Assembly (NCBI RefSeq): GCF_000482745.1 | Contig: NZ_KI519494.1 | Location: 124,001-188,000, forward strand | Reading direction: 5' to 3' | Length of the DNA stretch: 64,000 bases | From: Oleidesulfovibrio alaskensis DSM 16109 | Lineage (GTDB): Bacteria; Desulfobacterota; Desulfovibrionia; Desulfovibrionales; Desulfovibrionaceae | Shown here: one piece after another, positions 1 through 8,389 of the stretch | How positions within the stretch are numbered: the first letter of the stretch is position 1 | How the letters are laid out: every line of letters starts with the position of its first letter | Notes under the pieces: generated by a model | The model's database searches: none | Told to the model about the DNA's origin: nothing | What the model saw: the letters and a program-made list of their open reading frames with translations, nothing else | Translations under genes and position numbers: made by a program

Positions 1-1272
1 TATGAGCAGCAGTGCGCACAGCCAGAACCATGATCTTTTGGCTATGCTGCCGTGAATACCGCGCCGCCTGTCGCGCAGGCTCATGTAGAACCCGTACAGA
101 ACCAGCAGCAGGGCCCATAGCGGTACCGCCAGCTTGGCGGGCATCTCGCTGACCACAATCAGGCTGCTGCACAGAAACATCACCGCCGCAGGGCTGTGTG
201 ACAGCCGTATGAATCCGGTATTGATCATGCGCCGCAAAATGGCCGAAGCCCGAATGGTGGCAAAGCCGAGCATCACCATACCGGCTACGCTGGTATATAT
301 GGCCGCTCCGGCAAACATGCGCGACGATGCTATGACCACGGCCAGACCGATACTGCCTATGAGGCAGCTGGTGTGCAGCGCCCGCACGGCCTGCGGGGTG
401 GCGCCGGGGGTACCCCGTGTAGCCGACCTGATGACAGGCACGCCGCCCAGCGCAAGCAGACCTATGATGCCCAGCGCAAACAGCACCGCAGAAAAAGCGT
501 TGCTGCTCAGCATGCCCAGTTCACGCGTCATGCCGGTCATCAGCATGGATGCCCATAACGCCACGGAATCGGATTGCCGCCACAGCTCCACGGAAAGAAG
601 CGGATCTTTGTTGCGGAAAAAGAAATCCCGCCAGCTTGAAACCAGCTCTTCTTCGCGTTGCAGGCGTCTTTCCTGTACGTTTTGCCGCAGCTTGCCCAGC
701 CTGCTTTCCAGCTTGGCGGCACGGGCCTCCTGTGTCTCCAGCCTGCTTTGGATGTTGCGCAGATCGCGCAGGTAGGCGTCTACCAGATTGCGCGTAGCCG
801 CTGAAATGTCACGGGATTTGAGCAGCGGGGCCACATCAACAGCGCCTATTCTTTCCAGACGTACCCGCGCCTGATCGCGCACATTGGAAAGAGACTCCTG
901 TGCTGTTTCCAGATCGTTGTATAATGCGTTCAACCGCTGTACGGATGACCGGGTAAGCATGGGGGTGCCGCCGGAAAGCCCGTGCGTAAGCTGGGCTTCC
1001 TCATAGTCGCGCAACGCTTTTTCGTATGTTTCCGATGCCGATTTCAGCGCGCCTTTCATTGCTTCCTGCAGCTTCAGGTCCGACTGTTCCAGCAGGTTCA
1101 GCTCGCGTTGTTTTATCTCGACAAGGTGCAGTATTTCACTGTTTTCAATCTCTTCCGGTGACTGTTCTGCCTGTGCGGCGCTGACGTGCAGCAGCACCAC
1201 GGCGGCAAAGGTGATCAATAGGGCTGTAATATTCCGGAAAGTTTGAGATATTGCGGGTGCTGCAGGTGTCAT
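1..1272 (-). CDS. Membrane protein, probable mechanosensitive (MscS/MscK-like) channel, N-terminal part
   Basis: Host gene that runs off the left edge; 424 codons are visible in one open minus-strand frame. The start at 1272 is followed by a clear signal peptide (short polar start, hydrophobic stretch ending near 'HVSAAQA'). Next comes a roughly 200-residue periplasmic region rich in Leu, Glu, Lys, Gln and Arg that should form coiled coils. The frame then enters several hydrophobic segments separated by short loops. A long periplasmic coiled coil followed by many membrane segments is the layout of large MscS-family channels (MscK/YbiO/DUF3772 type), which release solutes on hypo-osmotic shock. 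The pore domain lies outside the window, so the family call is an inference. It is transcribed away from the tRNA and the prophage. Confidence 0.6.
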   Translation of the reverse strand, partial: MTPAAPAISQTFRNITALLITFAAVVLLHVSAAQAEQSPEEIENSEILHLVEIKQRELNLLEQSDLKLQEAMKGALKSASETYEKALRDYEEAQLTHGLSGGTPMLTRSSVQRLNALYNDLETAQESLSNVRDQARVRLERIGAVDVAPLLKSRDISAATRNLVDAYLRDLRNIQSRLETQEARAAKLESRLGKLRQNVQERRLQREEELVSSWRDFFFRNKDPLLSVELWRQSDSVALWASMLMTGMTRELGMLSSNAFSAVLFALGIIGLLALGGVPVIRSATRGTPGATPQAVRALHTSCLIGSIGLAVVIASSRMFAGAAIYTSVAGMVMLGFATIRASAILRRMINTGFIRLSHSPAAVMFLCSSLIVVSEMPAKLAVPLWALLLVLYGFYMSLRDRRRGIHGSIAKRSWFWLCALLLI

Positions 1273-1577
1273 ATGCTCTGTTCCGTAATTTGTGGCTTCC
1301 GCCGCAGCGCGGCGCGCCGGTATGGCAATGTGCGGAAAGGCAGCATAACAGGTTCATGTGCATACGCAAGGTGCGTCCCAAGGACTGCCGGGGCGCCCTG
1401 TGTGCCCTGACGGTATGCTGCCGGATGCACAGGGCATGCGCTGCATGCGGGGGCGTGGTTGCCTCCGGCTGTCAGCACTGTGCAGCCTGAGGCTGCCTGC
1501 ACAGGTACTGCAGCTAAAAATGTTTAAAAATTGTATTGACAATTTTCTCTCTTTGAGAGAGGAATCAACTTCGCTTT
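1273..1577. other. Host intergenic region upstream of tRNA-Ala
   Basis: No convincing gene. It holds the 5' leader of the minus-strand channel gene and the upstream region of the tRNA. An 8-bp inverted repeat (1395-1402 with 1428-1435) and a short hairpin (1483-1497) are visible. TTGACA at 1536-1541 in an AT-rich stretch is a plausible -35 for the tRNA gene, but I see no good -10 at the right distance. Short open frames on both strands overlap each other and lack ribosome binding sites. Confidence 0.5.
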
Positions 1578-1653
<76 letters not shown>

Positions 1654-1665
1654 TTTAGAAAAGAC

Positions 1666-1713
1666 AAACCCGTCTCTCTGGGGTCATTCTCCGGGGTGAC
1701 GGGTTTTCTTTTT
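1666..1713 (+). terminator. Rho-independent terminator after tRNA-Ala
   Basis: Inverted repeat AAACCCGTC (1666-1674) with GACGGGTTT (1698-1706), followed by a T-rich run to 1713. It lies 12 bases after the CCA end and should end the tRNA transcript. It marks the last clearly host-type feature. Confidence 0.85.
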
Positions 1714-2019
1714 CCCCTTGTTTCTAAAGGGTTTGCGCCTGTTTCACATCCTTCCAAATCACCCCTCCGCACCATCGATTTTCCCCATCCTCCAGCCTTT
1801 CTTTCTCTGTTTGGCCCCTGATTCTCTGTTTTCTCCGGACCAAGTCCGAAGCTCGTCCGGAAAGCTACATCCTTGATTGATATGAGTTTGCGGCTGATTG
1901 CCATTTTGGGCGGTTGTCTTAGGTCATCGTTCGATGCCGCAACCGGACGTTTTTTTCGAAATCACCTGCATCGGCCGTGAAAAGAAGCGTGGTCAACTCC
2001 GGCTTCCTGCCCCCTAAAG
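1714..2019. other. Gene-free host/prophage junction
   Basis: About 300 bases without a supportable gene. The left prophage boundary (attL) must lie between the tRNA terminator and the terminator of the integrase operon, so probably here. Serine integrases use att cores of only a few bases, so the site cannot be placed without the right junction or an empty-site genome. Base composition changes from AT-richer pyrimidine-rich text to the GC-rich phage style at about 2000. Confidence 0.4.
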
Positions 2020-2047
2020 AAGAAAAGCCGACGCTGATGGTCGGCTC
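2020..2047 (-). terminator. Terminator of the integrase operon
   Basis: Stem AGCCGAC (2027-2033) / GTCGGCT (2041-2047) with a 7-base loop. Read on the minus strand it is followed by a T-rich run (complement of 2014-2027). It lies 26 bases beyond the stop of the last gene of the leftward integration operon. Confidence 0.7.
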
Positions 2048-2072
2048 TCTGGGGCGGTCTCCGGTCCGGTCG

Positions 2073-2495
2073 TCAGTCGGTGGCGAAGCCGAACTGGCGG
2101 CGCTGCTCGGCCCAGTCCTCGGGGAAGGTCTGGGTCAGTTTGGCCAGCGAGAGCCCGTTGGGTTCCTCACCGTTGATCAGGGCTTCGACGATGTCGGGGG
2201 CCAGGGTCGTCAGCTTGAGAATGCGGGCCACATACGAACCATCGACGTCGAGGGTACGGGCAAGCTCGCTGATAGACTTGATCTGGCCGGATTCGAGGAT
2301 GTCGGCCCAGGAAAAGGCCCTTGCCAGTGCCTGGAGGACGGCGGACTGCACAGGCTCCTGCGCTCCAGGGATATCTCCATCCAGGGCCTGGGGAGCGATG
2401 ACCGTCTTGCGGCCGCGCATACGCCGGATCAGCATCGGGATGTGGATCTGCAGGTTGCCGTTGTCGGCTACGGTAATGGTCGGCTTCATTTTCAT
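2073..2495 (-). CDS. Small helix-turn-helix protein of the integration operon
   Basis: 140 residues from the ATG at 2495, which overlaps the integrase stop in an ATGA arrangement and has a GGAGGG ribosome site; this start is better than an upstream ATG at 2525. The centre reads as a helix-turn-helix ('ISELARTLDVDGSYVARILKLT'-like, residues about 75-98), similar in style to the KorB/ParB HTH. Proteins of this type often follow large serine recombinases in prophages and could regulate the operon or help the recombinase choose direction. That role is inference; no catalytic motif is seen. Confidence 0.75.
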   Translation of the reverse strand: MKMKPTITVADNGNLQIHIPMLIRRMRGRKTVIAPQALDGDIPGAQEPVQSAVLQALARAFSWADILESGQIKSISELARTLDVDGSYVARILKLTTLAPDIVEALINGEEPNGLSLAKLTQTFPEDWAEQRRQFGFATD

Positions 2496-4078
2496 CGGCT
2501 TGCCCTCCGTTCGGTGACTTCGCATGCCAGACCGGCCAGCTCGGCGATGAGCGTTGTCAGCCCGTTGGTGCGCAGCTCCATGTCGATCCCGGTCTCGCGG
2601 ATCTCGACCTTATCCACCAGGAGGCGGATGAGCCGGTTTCGCTCCACCGGGAAAAGGTCTTCCCAGACGCCTTCGACATTCTGGAAGGCCTCCGAGACAT
2701 CCTGTTCCGTGATGCTGTTCCCCCGGTAGGCTCTGCATCGCTCGCTCACGTGCGTCAGTTGTTTCGAGAGCTCGACCGCCTGGCGGTTGACGGTCGTCAG
2801 CATCTCTGCCTTGCCCGGCTGATCGCTGCCGGGCTTCATCAGTTCGAGTGCCTGCTCCCGCGCCTGCGACAGCTCAATCTCGAGCTGGGCTTTCTGTTTG
2901 AACAGCCGCTCTCGCTCCGCCTGCTCGATGTCCCGGGCAGCGAAGTAGGTCTTGGCCACTAGCGTCGGTGTGCGGAACACCGCGCTCAACTGCTCGACTA
3001 CGGCCTGCTCGATGCCCCCGGCGGGAATACGTTTGAGCGGGCACCGGCTAACGGTCCGCTTGCTGTCCTTCTGGCAGATGTAATAGGTGTAGTGGCGGCC
3101 GTTCTTGCGGGCGTAGGTCGGTCCCATCGAGCATCCGCAGTGGCCGCAGCGGATGACGCCTTTCAGCGGGGCGACCATTTTGGTTCTGGCCATGGATACC
3201 TTGACCGGTTTGTTGTCCTCCAGGATGGCTTGCACCTTGTCCCAGGTCGCCCGGTCGATGATCCCTTCGTGCTCGCCGGGGTAACTGCGGTCCTTGTGGG
3301 CGATCTCGCCGATATAGATCCGGTTGTTGAGCAGCCGGTAGATATGGGCGGTGTTCCATTCGGAGCCCTCACGGACTTTGCCTTTCTTGGTGGTCCAGGC
3401 CTTGGTGCGGTAACCCTGTTCGTTCAGCTCCTGGCCAAGCTTCTTGGCCGAGCCGATCTGGATAAAGCGGCGGAAGATGTACTGCACCGTCCTGGCCTCA
3501 TCGGGGTTGACCAGCAGCTTCTTATTATCCCGGTCAACGTCGTATCCGAGGATGGGCACGCCGCCGCAGTATTTCCCCCGGCGCTTGGCAGCCGCCACCT
3601 TGTCCCGGATACGCTCGGCAATGACCTCCCGCTCGTACTGGGCGAAGGTGATCAGGATACCGAGAAACATCCGGCCGGTGGGATCGGTGGTGCTGAAGTG
3701 CTGGGTGACCGAGACGAAGCTGACACCCTTCTCGTTGAAGAGGTCGATCATCTTCATGAAGTCCAGCAGCGAGCGGGACAGCCGGTCGACCTTGTAGACC
3801 ACGATCACGTCAATCTTCCCGGCGTCGATGTCCGCCAGCAGGCGGCGCAGCCCCGGACGCTCCATGTTCCCGCCCGAGAAACCACCATCGTCATAGCGAT
3901 CCGGCAGAGCCGTCCAGCCCCGCATCCTCTGAGCTTCGATATAGTGTTCCGCCGATTCCCGTTGCGCATCTAACGAGTTGAACTCCTGTTCGAGACCTTC
4001 TTCGTGGCTCTTGCGGGTGTAGATGGCACAGCGCAAGGTCTTGTTCTTGCCCGGCGCGACATTGCTGTTATCAAGCAT
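2492..4078 (-). CDS. Large serine recombinase (prophage integrase)
   Basis: 528 residues. The N-terminal resolvase/invertase catalytic domain begins with 'IYTRKS', whose Ser24 is the expected nucleophile, and contains the DRLSR motif (98-102). The recombinase domain follows, then a zinc ribbon with 'CGHCG' and later Cys residues (about 305-345), then a coiled coil of alternating Glu, Gln, Leu and Arg (about 385-440). This is the canonical layout of phage integrases of the phiC31/TP901 class. These integrate by concerted double-strand breaks through a 5'-phosphoserine and need a separate directionality factor to excise. It overlaps its neighbours on both sides by a few bases, so the operon is translationally coupled. 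Confidence 0.95.
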   Translation of the reverse strand: MLDNSNVAPGKNKTLRCAIYTRKSHEEGLEQEFNSLDAQRESAEHYIEAQRMRGWTALPDRYDDGGFSGGNMERPGLRRLLADIDAGKIDVIVVYKVDRLSRSLLDFMKMIDLFNEKGVSFVSVTQHFSTTDPTGRMFLGILITFAQYEREVIAERIRDKVAAAKRRGKYCGGVPILGYDVDRDNKKLLVNPDEARTVQYIFRRFIQIGSAKKLGQELNEQGYRTKAWTTKKGKVREGSEWNTAHIYRLLNNRIYIGEIAHKDRSYPGEHEGIIDRATWDKVQAILEDNKPVKVSMARTKMVAPLKGVIRCGHCGCSMGPTYARKNGRHYTYYICQKDSKRTVSRCPLKRIPAGGIEQAVVEQLSAVFRTPTLVAKTYFAARDIEQAERERLFKQKAQLEIELSQAREQALELMKPGSDQPGKAEMLTTVNRQAVELSKQLTHVSERCRAYRGNSITEQDVSEAFQNVEGVWEDLFPVERNRLIRLLVDKVEIRETGIDMELRTNGLTTLIAELAGLACEVTERRASR

Positions 4079-4595
4079 CTGAACCTCCCTCGGCTTTTCT
4101 GCCGTAAACCTTCTTCAGCCCGAAAAAGACCTTGCCGTTCCAGCGCGTCCCGGTGATCTCCCTGGCCACCGCGCTGAGCGACCGGAAGGTGCGGCCTTCG
4201 AACTCGTAGCCATCGGCAAGGACGGTCACCTCATATCGCCGGTCGTTCCATACCCGCACCAGTCTGGTCCCGGGCAGGATCGCCTCGTTTGATATCCGCT
4301 CCTCTGGGATGCGTCGATTGACAGTGGCGACCGGGTCCTCCTTGGCGGCCTGCTGGAGATGGACCTTGGCCTGCTCGGACAGCCCGCCGTAGAAAAGCTC
4401 CTGGATGCGATAGGCCAGCCGCTTGATGAGGAATTGCTTTTTGTACTGGGGCGGCTCTTCGCCGTAGAGGTCGAGCCATTTTTCCCGGAGCTGCTCCAGG
4501 GACATGGATCGCAGCAGGGCCATCTGCCGAAGGACCGAGTTTCGTGTTCGATCCTGGTTCTTGCCGCCTGTGGCGGCGTTCTGTAACTCATTCAT
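4071..4595 (-). CDS. DUF2924 family protein
   Basis: 174 residues from the ATG at 4595, preceded by AAGGAG six bases upstream; upstream in-frame starts lack this. The N-terminal half is helical ('LRQMALLRSMSLEQLREKW' region, then 'YKKQFLIKRLAYRIQEL'). The C-terminal half is a compact beta-rich module ('GTRLVRVWNDRRYEVTVLADGYEFEGRTFRSLSAVAREITG', 'FFGL') typical of DUF2924. In many proteobacterial prophages this family is encoded just before a large serine recombinase, as here (stop overlaps the recombinase start). Its biochemical role is unknown; a DNA-binding accessory or directionality function is a reasonable guess only. Confidence 0.85.
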   Translation of the reverse strand: MNELQNAATGGKNQDRTRNSVLRQMALLRSMSLEQLREKWLDLYGEEPPQYKKQFLIKRLAYRIQELFYGGLSEQAKVHLQQAAKEDPVATVNRRIPEERISNEAILPGTRLVRVWNDRRYEVTVLADGYEFEGRTFRSLSAVAREITGTRWNGKVFFGLKKVYGRKAEGGSDA

Positions 4596-4629
4596 TTTCA
4601 ACTCCTTATTTTGGTTTCCGGACGAGTTG

Positions 4630-4872
4630 TCATGAATGAATGCTCTGTTCTGGCAATGAATCAAGTCCTTCTCCGAGCACAGGGGAAGAATCTTCGAAAA
4701 TCTCTAACTCACTGCCTCCACATGCTTTTTTGGCCTTTCGGCGCAGGATCGCAGTGGCCAGAATGGAGGCGGCTGACTGGAGCCTCGCCTCACCCGACAG
4801 GCGGCCGGGTTTGCCGTTTTCGCCAAGTTCATCCGTCCCCGGTACATCATTCATTTCCTGTACATCCAACAT
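4630..4872 (-). CDS. Small unknown protein, first gene of the integration operon
   Basis: 80 residues starting at an ATG with a GGAGG site six bases upstream. The first half is acidic and probably disordered; the second half has a short helix ('SAASILATAILRRKAKKA') and an acidic tail. It lies 34 bases upstream of the DUF2924 gene on the same strand and is probably co-transcribed. I do not recognise a family. Confidence 0.6.
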   Translation of the reverse strand: MLDVQEMNDVPGTDELGENGKPGRLSGEARLQSAASILATAILRRKAKKACGGSELEIFEDSSPVLGEGLDSLPEQSIHS

Positions 4873-5173
4873 CGAACACCTCCGGTGGGACCGGGGGGCT
4901 GGATGGTGTGGATGCCAGAAAACGGTGGCGGTCGGGATGCGCGTTCGATGGCACCCACAACCGCCTCAGCTCCGCCTCTGGTCGGTTATCTGGTTTCTAA
5001 CTGCTCGTCCGGTTTCAAACCGGCTTTCTTCAGGCCTTACCTACCGAGGGGCTCATGGAAGTGTCGGAAATCAGGTGTGAGATTATTTCTTGACCTGATA
5101 TGCATCAGGTTTATATTATTAAGGTTTGCTGGCGCATTGCGCCTTTTTGTCTTTCAACAGAAATGGAGACGCC
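4873..5173. promoter_or_regulatory. Divergent control region between integration operon and repressor
   Basis: Non-coding, between oppositely transcribed genes. For the rightward repressor gene, TTGACC (5090-5095), a 16-base spacer and TATATT (5112-5117) form a good sigma-70-type promoter. A perfect 7-4-7 inverted repeat, ACCTGAT-ATGC-ATCAGGT (5093-5110), overlaps the -35 and fills the spacer, and an extra half-site ATCAGGT lies at 5070-5076. This is the expected place for autorepression by the adjacent LexA-like protein. A second palindrome (CCGGTTT-C-AAACCGG, 5009-5023) may serve the leftward operon, whose promoter I could not identify. Confidence 0.65.
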
Positions 5174-5797
5174 ATGGGCAAAGCGAAAACGGATGAGATA
5201 ACGCCGTTGCAGCGGAAAACGCTCGAAGCGATATGTCGTTTCGTCGATGCCAAGGGCTTTCCTCCAACGGTGAAGGAACTGAGCGAGATCTTTGAAATCA
5301 GCCCGGCGAGTGCCCACGACCGGATCAACCAACTGGTGCGCAAGGGATACCTGAAGCGGGAGGACGGAAAGTCGCGAGGCATAGCTGTTGCCCGTCGCCC
5401 CAGCGAGATGGCTGCCTCTCTGGTTTCAGTACCTGTTGTGGGGATGGTGGCGGCTGGCCGTCCCATCCTGGCCGAGGAGAACATCACCGGCCAAGTGCTG
5501 GTCGAGTCGGACGTCGTTCGTTCCGGACAGCACTTCGCACTCCGTGCGGTGGGTGACAGCATGATCGGTGCCGGTATCAACCATGGCGATTTGATCATCG
5601 TGCGGCAGCAGCCCATCGCCGAGGATGGTGACATCGTTGTAGCGCTGCTCAACAACGAGGCGACCGTCAAACGGCTGAAAATCAAAGACGAGCTCATCGA
5701 ATTGGTGCCCGAGAACCCGGAGGCAAGAAAGATCCGGATCAGGCCGGAGGATGATCTTCGCGTGTTGGGTAAGGTCGTTGGATGGAAACGGAGTTAA
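5174..5797 (+). CDS. LexA-like self-cleaving phage repressor
   Basis: 207 residues from the ATG at 5174 (GGAG upstream). The N-terminal winged helix (residues about 10-75: 'FPPTVKELSEIFEISPASAHDRINQLVRKGYL') matches LexA. The C-terminal S24 peptidase domain shows the cleavage site Ala94-Gly95, nucleophile Ser129 in 'GDSM' and Lys166. The spacings (34 and 37 residues) are exactly those of LexA. Known family behaviour: RecA filaments trigger self-cleavage after DNA damage. As the first rightward gene of the prophage, next to its own palindromic operator, it is the likely lysogeny repressor, coupling induction to the SOS response. It could also be a second LexA acting on host genes. Confidence 0.92.
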   Translation: MGKAKTDEITPLQRKTLEAICRFVDAKGFPPTVKELSEIFEISPASAHDRINQLVRKGYLKREDGKSRGIAVARRPSEMAASLVSVPVVGMVAAGRPILAEENITGQVLVESDVVRSGQHFALRAVGDSMIGAGINHGDLIIVRQQPIAEDGDIVVALLNNEATVKRLKIKDELIELVPENPEARKIRIRPEDDLRVLGKVVGWKRS

Positions 5798-5843
5798 CCG
5801 AGACAGACATGGACGAATAACGACAAAACGACAGGAGTATTTG

Positions 5844-7010
5844 ATGGCAACTTTTAACCTACGCCGCTTTTCGAAGCCGGAGATGCTCCGGCGAATCGAC
5901 AGGAAGCATCTCATTGCCTTTCTGGAGCCTCATGCCGCCTATTTTTCAGCTCGCGGCGTAGAGTTGCCACCAGTCCAGCACGAAGATGGCCTGGACTACA
6001 ACGCGCTCAGTCACATTTTGCTGACCCCGGACGGTTCAACCCCAGACGACCTTGCAGAGGCCTTGTTCTATGTGAATGAAGTTTCGACTCCTGAAGGATT
6101 CGACTCCATTCAGGATGAGATCGCTGGAACGGACATCGACGTGGAAATCGGGGAAAACGCCGCACCGGCAGACTTGGCGATCCAGGTCTGGATGGCTGAC
6201 CGGGAAATCATCGAGAAGGTACACGCCGAACAGTTCTTCATGAACGTCAGGTCCTTCGAGTATTTCAAGACCAAGAAAAAACCGCTGCCGGATTTCGTGC
6301 TGCCATCGGAGGAAACCCTCGCGGCCCTCGAAGCCGATCTTGACGAATGGTTTTCCAAGAAGCGTCGGGGCAAGTATTCCAAGGTGTTCGTCTATCCGAA
6401 GGAAGGCCACACATGGTTCCTCGTGCGCCACGGCAAGCCCTATGCCCGTGAAGCGGTCATTGAGGCCGGTGAATCCACCAGCCAATACTTCCGCCCTGAA
6501 AAATTCGACGTGCTTGCATACAACCCCGTCATCGGGGAGATCCGCATGAACGCCGAAACCAAGGGTGAGAAGGAGCTCTACCGCAAGAAATTTGGATTTC
6601 ACCTGTTCGGAGACGAGGAGTTCTTCAACGAACGCAGCCGGTTTGACCTGGAACCTTTGCGGCAAATTGGTGAAGACGCGCTCCTATGTGACGATGTCGA
6701 TGGCATCGAGTATGTCAGGCTCAAGGAAGTTCAGGTCTTTTGGGGCGGCGCTCATAAAGACGTCGAAATCCGCAGGTCTGAGGACATTTTTGCATCCCTT
6801 CGTGATCGAGGCGCTTCACTCCCAGGCGGAGGGAAAATCATCAAAGCAAGCTTCCAGATTAAGTTCGAGGGGTCCAAGACTCCAAGATCTGTGATCTTGA
6901 GTTCAGGCAACCGGGCGCAATTCAAACGTGATGGTGATGCCGAGGTTATCGAGCGGTGGCTTGGACTCAGGGGCTTTATTGTCGGGGCCGGAGGGACATC
7001 GGATGAATGA
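5844..7010 (+). CDS. Unknown protein, first gene of a two-gene module
   Basis: 388 residues from the ATG at 5844 with AGGAG six bases upstream. Soluble, with mixed charge and no signal peptide or membrane segment. There is an acidic stretch near residues 100-140 and a middle region with conserved-looking aromatic strings ('TWFLVRHGKPYAREA', 'YRKKFGFHLFGDEEFF'). No nuclease or NTPase motif is recognisable. It starts 46 bases after the repressor gene and its end overlaps the next gene by 8 bases, so the two products are probably made in a fixed ratio and may work together. The position between repressor and replication genes is a common site for phage accessory cargo such as superinfection-exclusion or anti-phage genes; that role is inference only. 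Confidence 0.75.
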   Translation: MATFNLRRFSKPEMLRRIDRKHLIAFLEPHAAYFSARGVELPPVQHEDGLDYNALSHILLTPDGSTPDDLAEALFYVNEVSTPEGFDSIQDEIAGTDIDVEIGENAAPADLAIQVWMADREIIEKVHAEQFFMNVRSFEYFKTKKKPLPDFVLPSEETLAALEADLDEWFSKKRRGKYSKVFVYPKEGHTWFLVRHGKPYAREAVIEAGESTSQYFRPEKFDVLAYNPVIGEIRMNAETKGEKELYRKKFGFHLFGDEEFFNERSRFDLEPLRQIGEDALLCDDVDGIEYVRLKEVQVFWGGAHKDVEIRRSEDIFASLRDRGASLPGGGKIIKASFQIKFEGSKTPRSVILSSGNRAQFKRDGDAEVIERWLGLRGFIVGAGGTSDE

Positions 7011-8067
7011 CCCCTTCTGGGCATATCTGGAGAGATTGCCTGGAAAGTCGGCGGCGCTGTTCGATTGGGATAAGGCGCTCTCCGGTTGGGACCGATACCC
7101 GTTGTTTCGGGATCACTTCCTTCAACTGACCAAGAATCACGCGACCGCCGTGGATTGCCCAACGGAATGTGGCCTCGGTTGCCCACGAAGTGTGGTTACC
7201 CATGCGAAGACCAACATCCGGGCCATCTGCAATGAGAAAGAAGGCCCGGCCATTCAACTCTCTCCACGGCAGACGCTGATCTACCGGCTCAAGCAGTCAG
7301 CCATCAATGGCGCTATCTGCACGGCCATGGGAATTGAACACCGAGAGGCAAAACTCGATGGCCTGCCCCACACATGGAGACTGGGCGATTTCATACCCAC
7401 GGCTGGGATGGACTTCCCCGTTGTGCTGACAATGCAGGACAGCAAGGACGCGCTGGTAGAGGTCGTCCGATCATTATGCCTTTCGACCCCCAAACCCTTT
7501 GTTGTAATAGCGCCCACGCGCCTTCATCTGAGTCCTGCAGTTGAAACACTGCTGGCGCAGAAAGACAGCCTTTTCGTCGCGCTGAACGAAGATCTGTACC
7601 TGGGTGATGCGCCACGACTCCTGACCTGTCGGGACAAGACTGAGATATTCGCTCCCCTTATCGATCAGGTGCCTGGGCCGGATTCAGGCGGCACAGTGTT
7701 TTTCATGACACCGCCGGGCACCACATGGCCACAAATCAAGATTCAGTTCCGCGATGGCCATACCGTCACAATATGGGCGGGAGATCAGAGCGGTCGATAC
7801 ACCTATACGCAAATGGGAATGGCGAGCAGGAAGAATGGCAATCCTACCGAGCAATGGAAATTGCTTGAGGGGTTTGCCAACTCCCGTGGCGAGATTGACT
7901 GGCACAGCCGATACGCGTCGGACAAACTGAAGAAACAGAAGCAAGAGCTGTCGAAGCACCTGCGGGAATTCTTCCGGCTCGATGACGATCCTATCGAATG
8001 GGTCAAGGACACAAAGACCTACCGGTGTAAGTTCCGCATCCTCCCGGAAGGTGCCGAGGTTTACTGA
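7003..8067 (+). CDS. Unknown protein with four-cysteine motif, partner of upstream gene
   Basis: 354 residues from the ATG at 7003, which overlaps the end of the preceding gene; longer starts in the same frame would run deep into that gene. A cysteine cluster C-x3-C-x3-C followed by a fourth Cys about 18 residues on (residues about 52-80) could bind zinc or an iron-sulfur cluster. A region near residues 130-200 alternates hydrophobic strands with Asp/Lys/Thr ('FPVVLTMQDSKDALVEVVRSL', 'PFVVIAPTRLHLS') and may be a Rossmann-like fold. The C-terminus is a charged helix plus a short beta hairpin. No known family recognised. A strong terminator follows, closing the repressor/accessory unit. Confidence 0.75.
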   Translation: MNDPFWAYLERLPGKSAALFDWDKALSGWDRYPLFRDHFLQLTKNHATAVDCPTECGLGCPRSVVTHAKTNIRAICNEKEGPAIQLSPRQTLIYRLKQSAINGAICTAMGIEHREAKLDGLPHTWRLGDFIPTAGMDFPVVLTMQDSKDALVEVVRSLCLSTPKPFVVIAPTRLHLSPAVETLLAQKDSLFVALNEDLYLGDAPRLLTCRDKTEIFAPLIDQVPGPDSGGTVFFMTPPGTTWPQIKIQFRDGHTVTIWAGDQSGRYTYTQMGMASRKNGNPTEQWKLLEGFANSRGEIDWHSRYASDKLKKQKQELSKHLREFFRLDDDPIEWVKDTKTYRCKFRILPEGAEVY

Positions 8068-8096
8068 CCACCCTTTATAGCGCCCGACAAATCTAT

Positions 8097-8130
8097 AGCC
8101 CCGATTCAGGATTCTGGATCGGGGCTTTTT
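8097..8130 (+). terminator. Rho-independent terminator
   Basis: Perfect 9-bp stem AGCCCCGAT (8097-8105) / ATCGGGGCT (8118-8126) followed by TTTTT. It separates the repressor/accessory unit from the early operon that contains the sigma factor. Confidence 0.9.
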
Positions 8131-8293
8131 GCGTCTTGGAGGCCCGCTCGGTGAAATTTCACTGGGGCCGGGCAAAAAAAGTTAAAAAAGTTTTCCTCTG
8201 TAAATCCACCACCAATCAGAGCCTTACGGGCTTTCCTCCTTCTTGAGCCAAGGCGTTTTTCGGGGTCGCAACGAAAATTCGCCAAAGCAGGGT

Positions 8294-8356
8294 GACAGGT
8301 CTGGTGAACACGAAAAGTTCACGACCGCCACCCGGGAAATTCATGCCGGACCTGTC
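8294..8356 (+). promoter_or_regulatory. Nested inverted repeats in the leader of the sigma-factor operon
   Basis: An outer inverted repeat, GACAGGTC (8294-8301) with GACCTGTC (8349-8356), extendable to 10 of 11 matching bases, encloses a second one, GTGAAC (8304-8309) with GTTCAC (8317-8322). They lie between a terminator and the first gene of the next unit, ending 22 bases before its ribosome site. They could be a structured 5' leader or protein operators. The rest of 8131-8293 holds no gene and no promoter that I can place with confidence. Confidence 0.45.
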
Positions 8357-8389
8357 TCCCGGTCGGTCCAGAAATGAAGGAGGTTCGGC

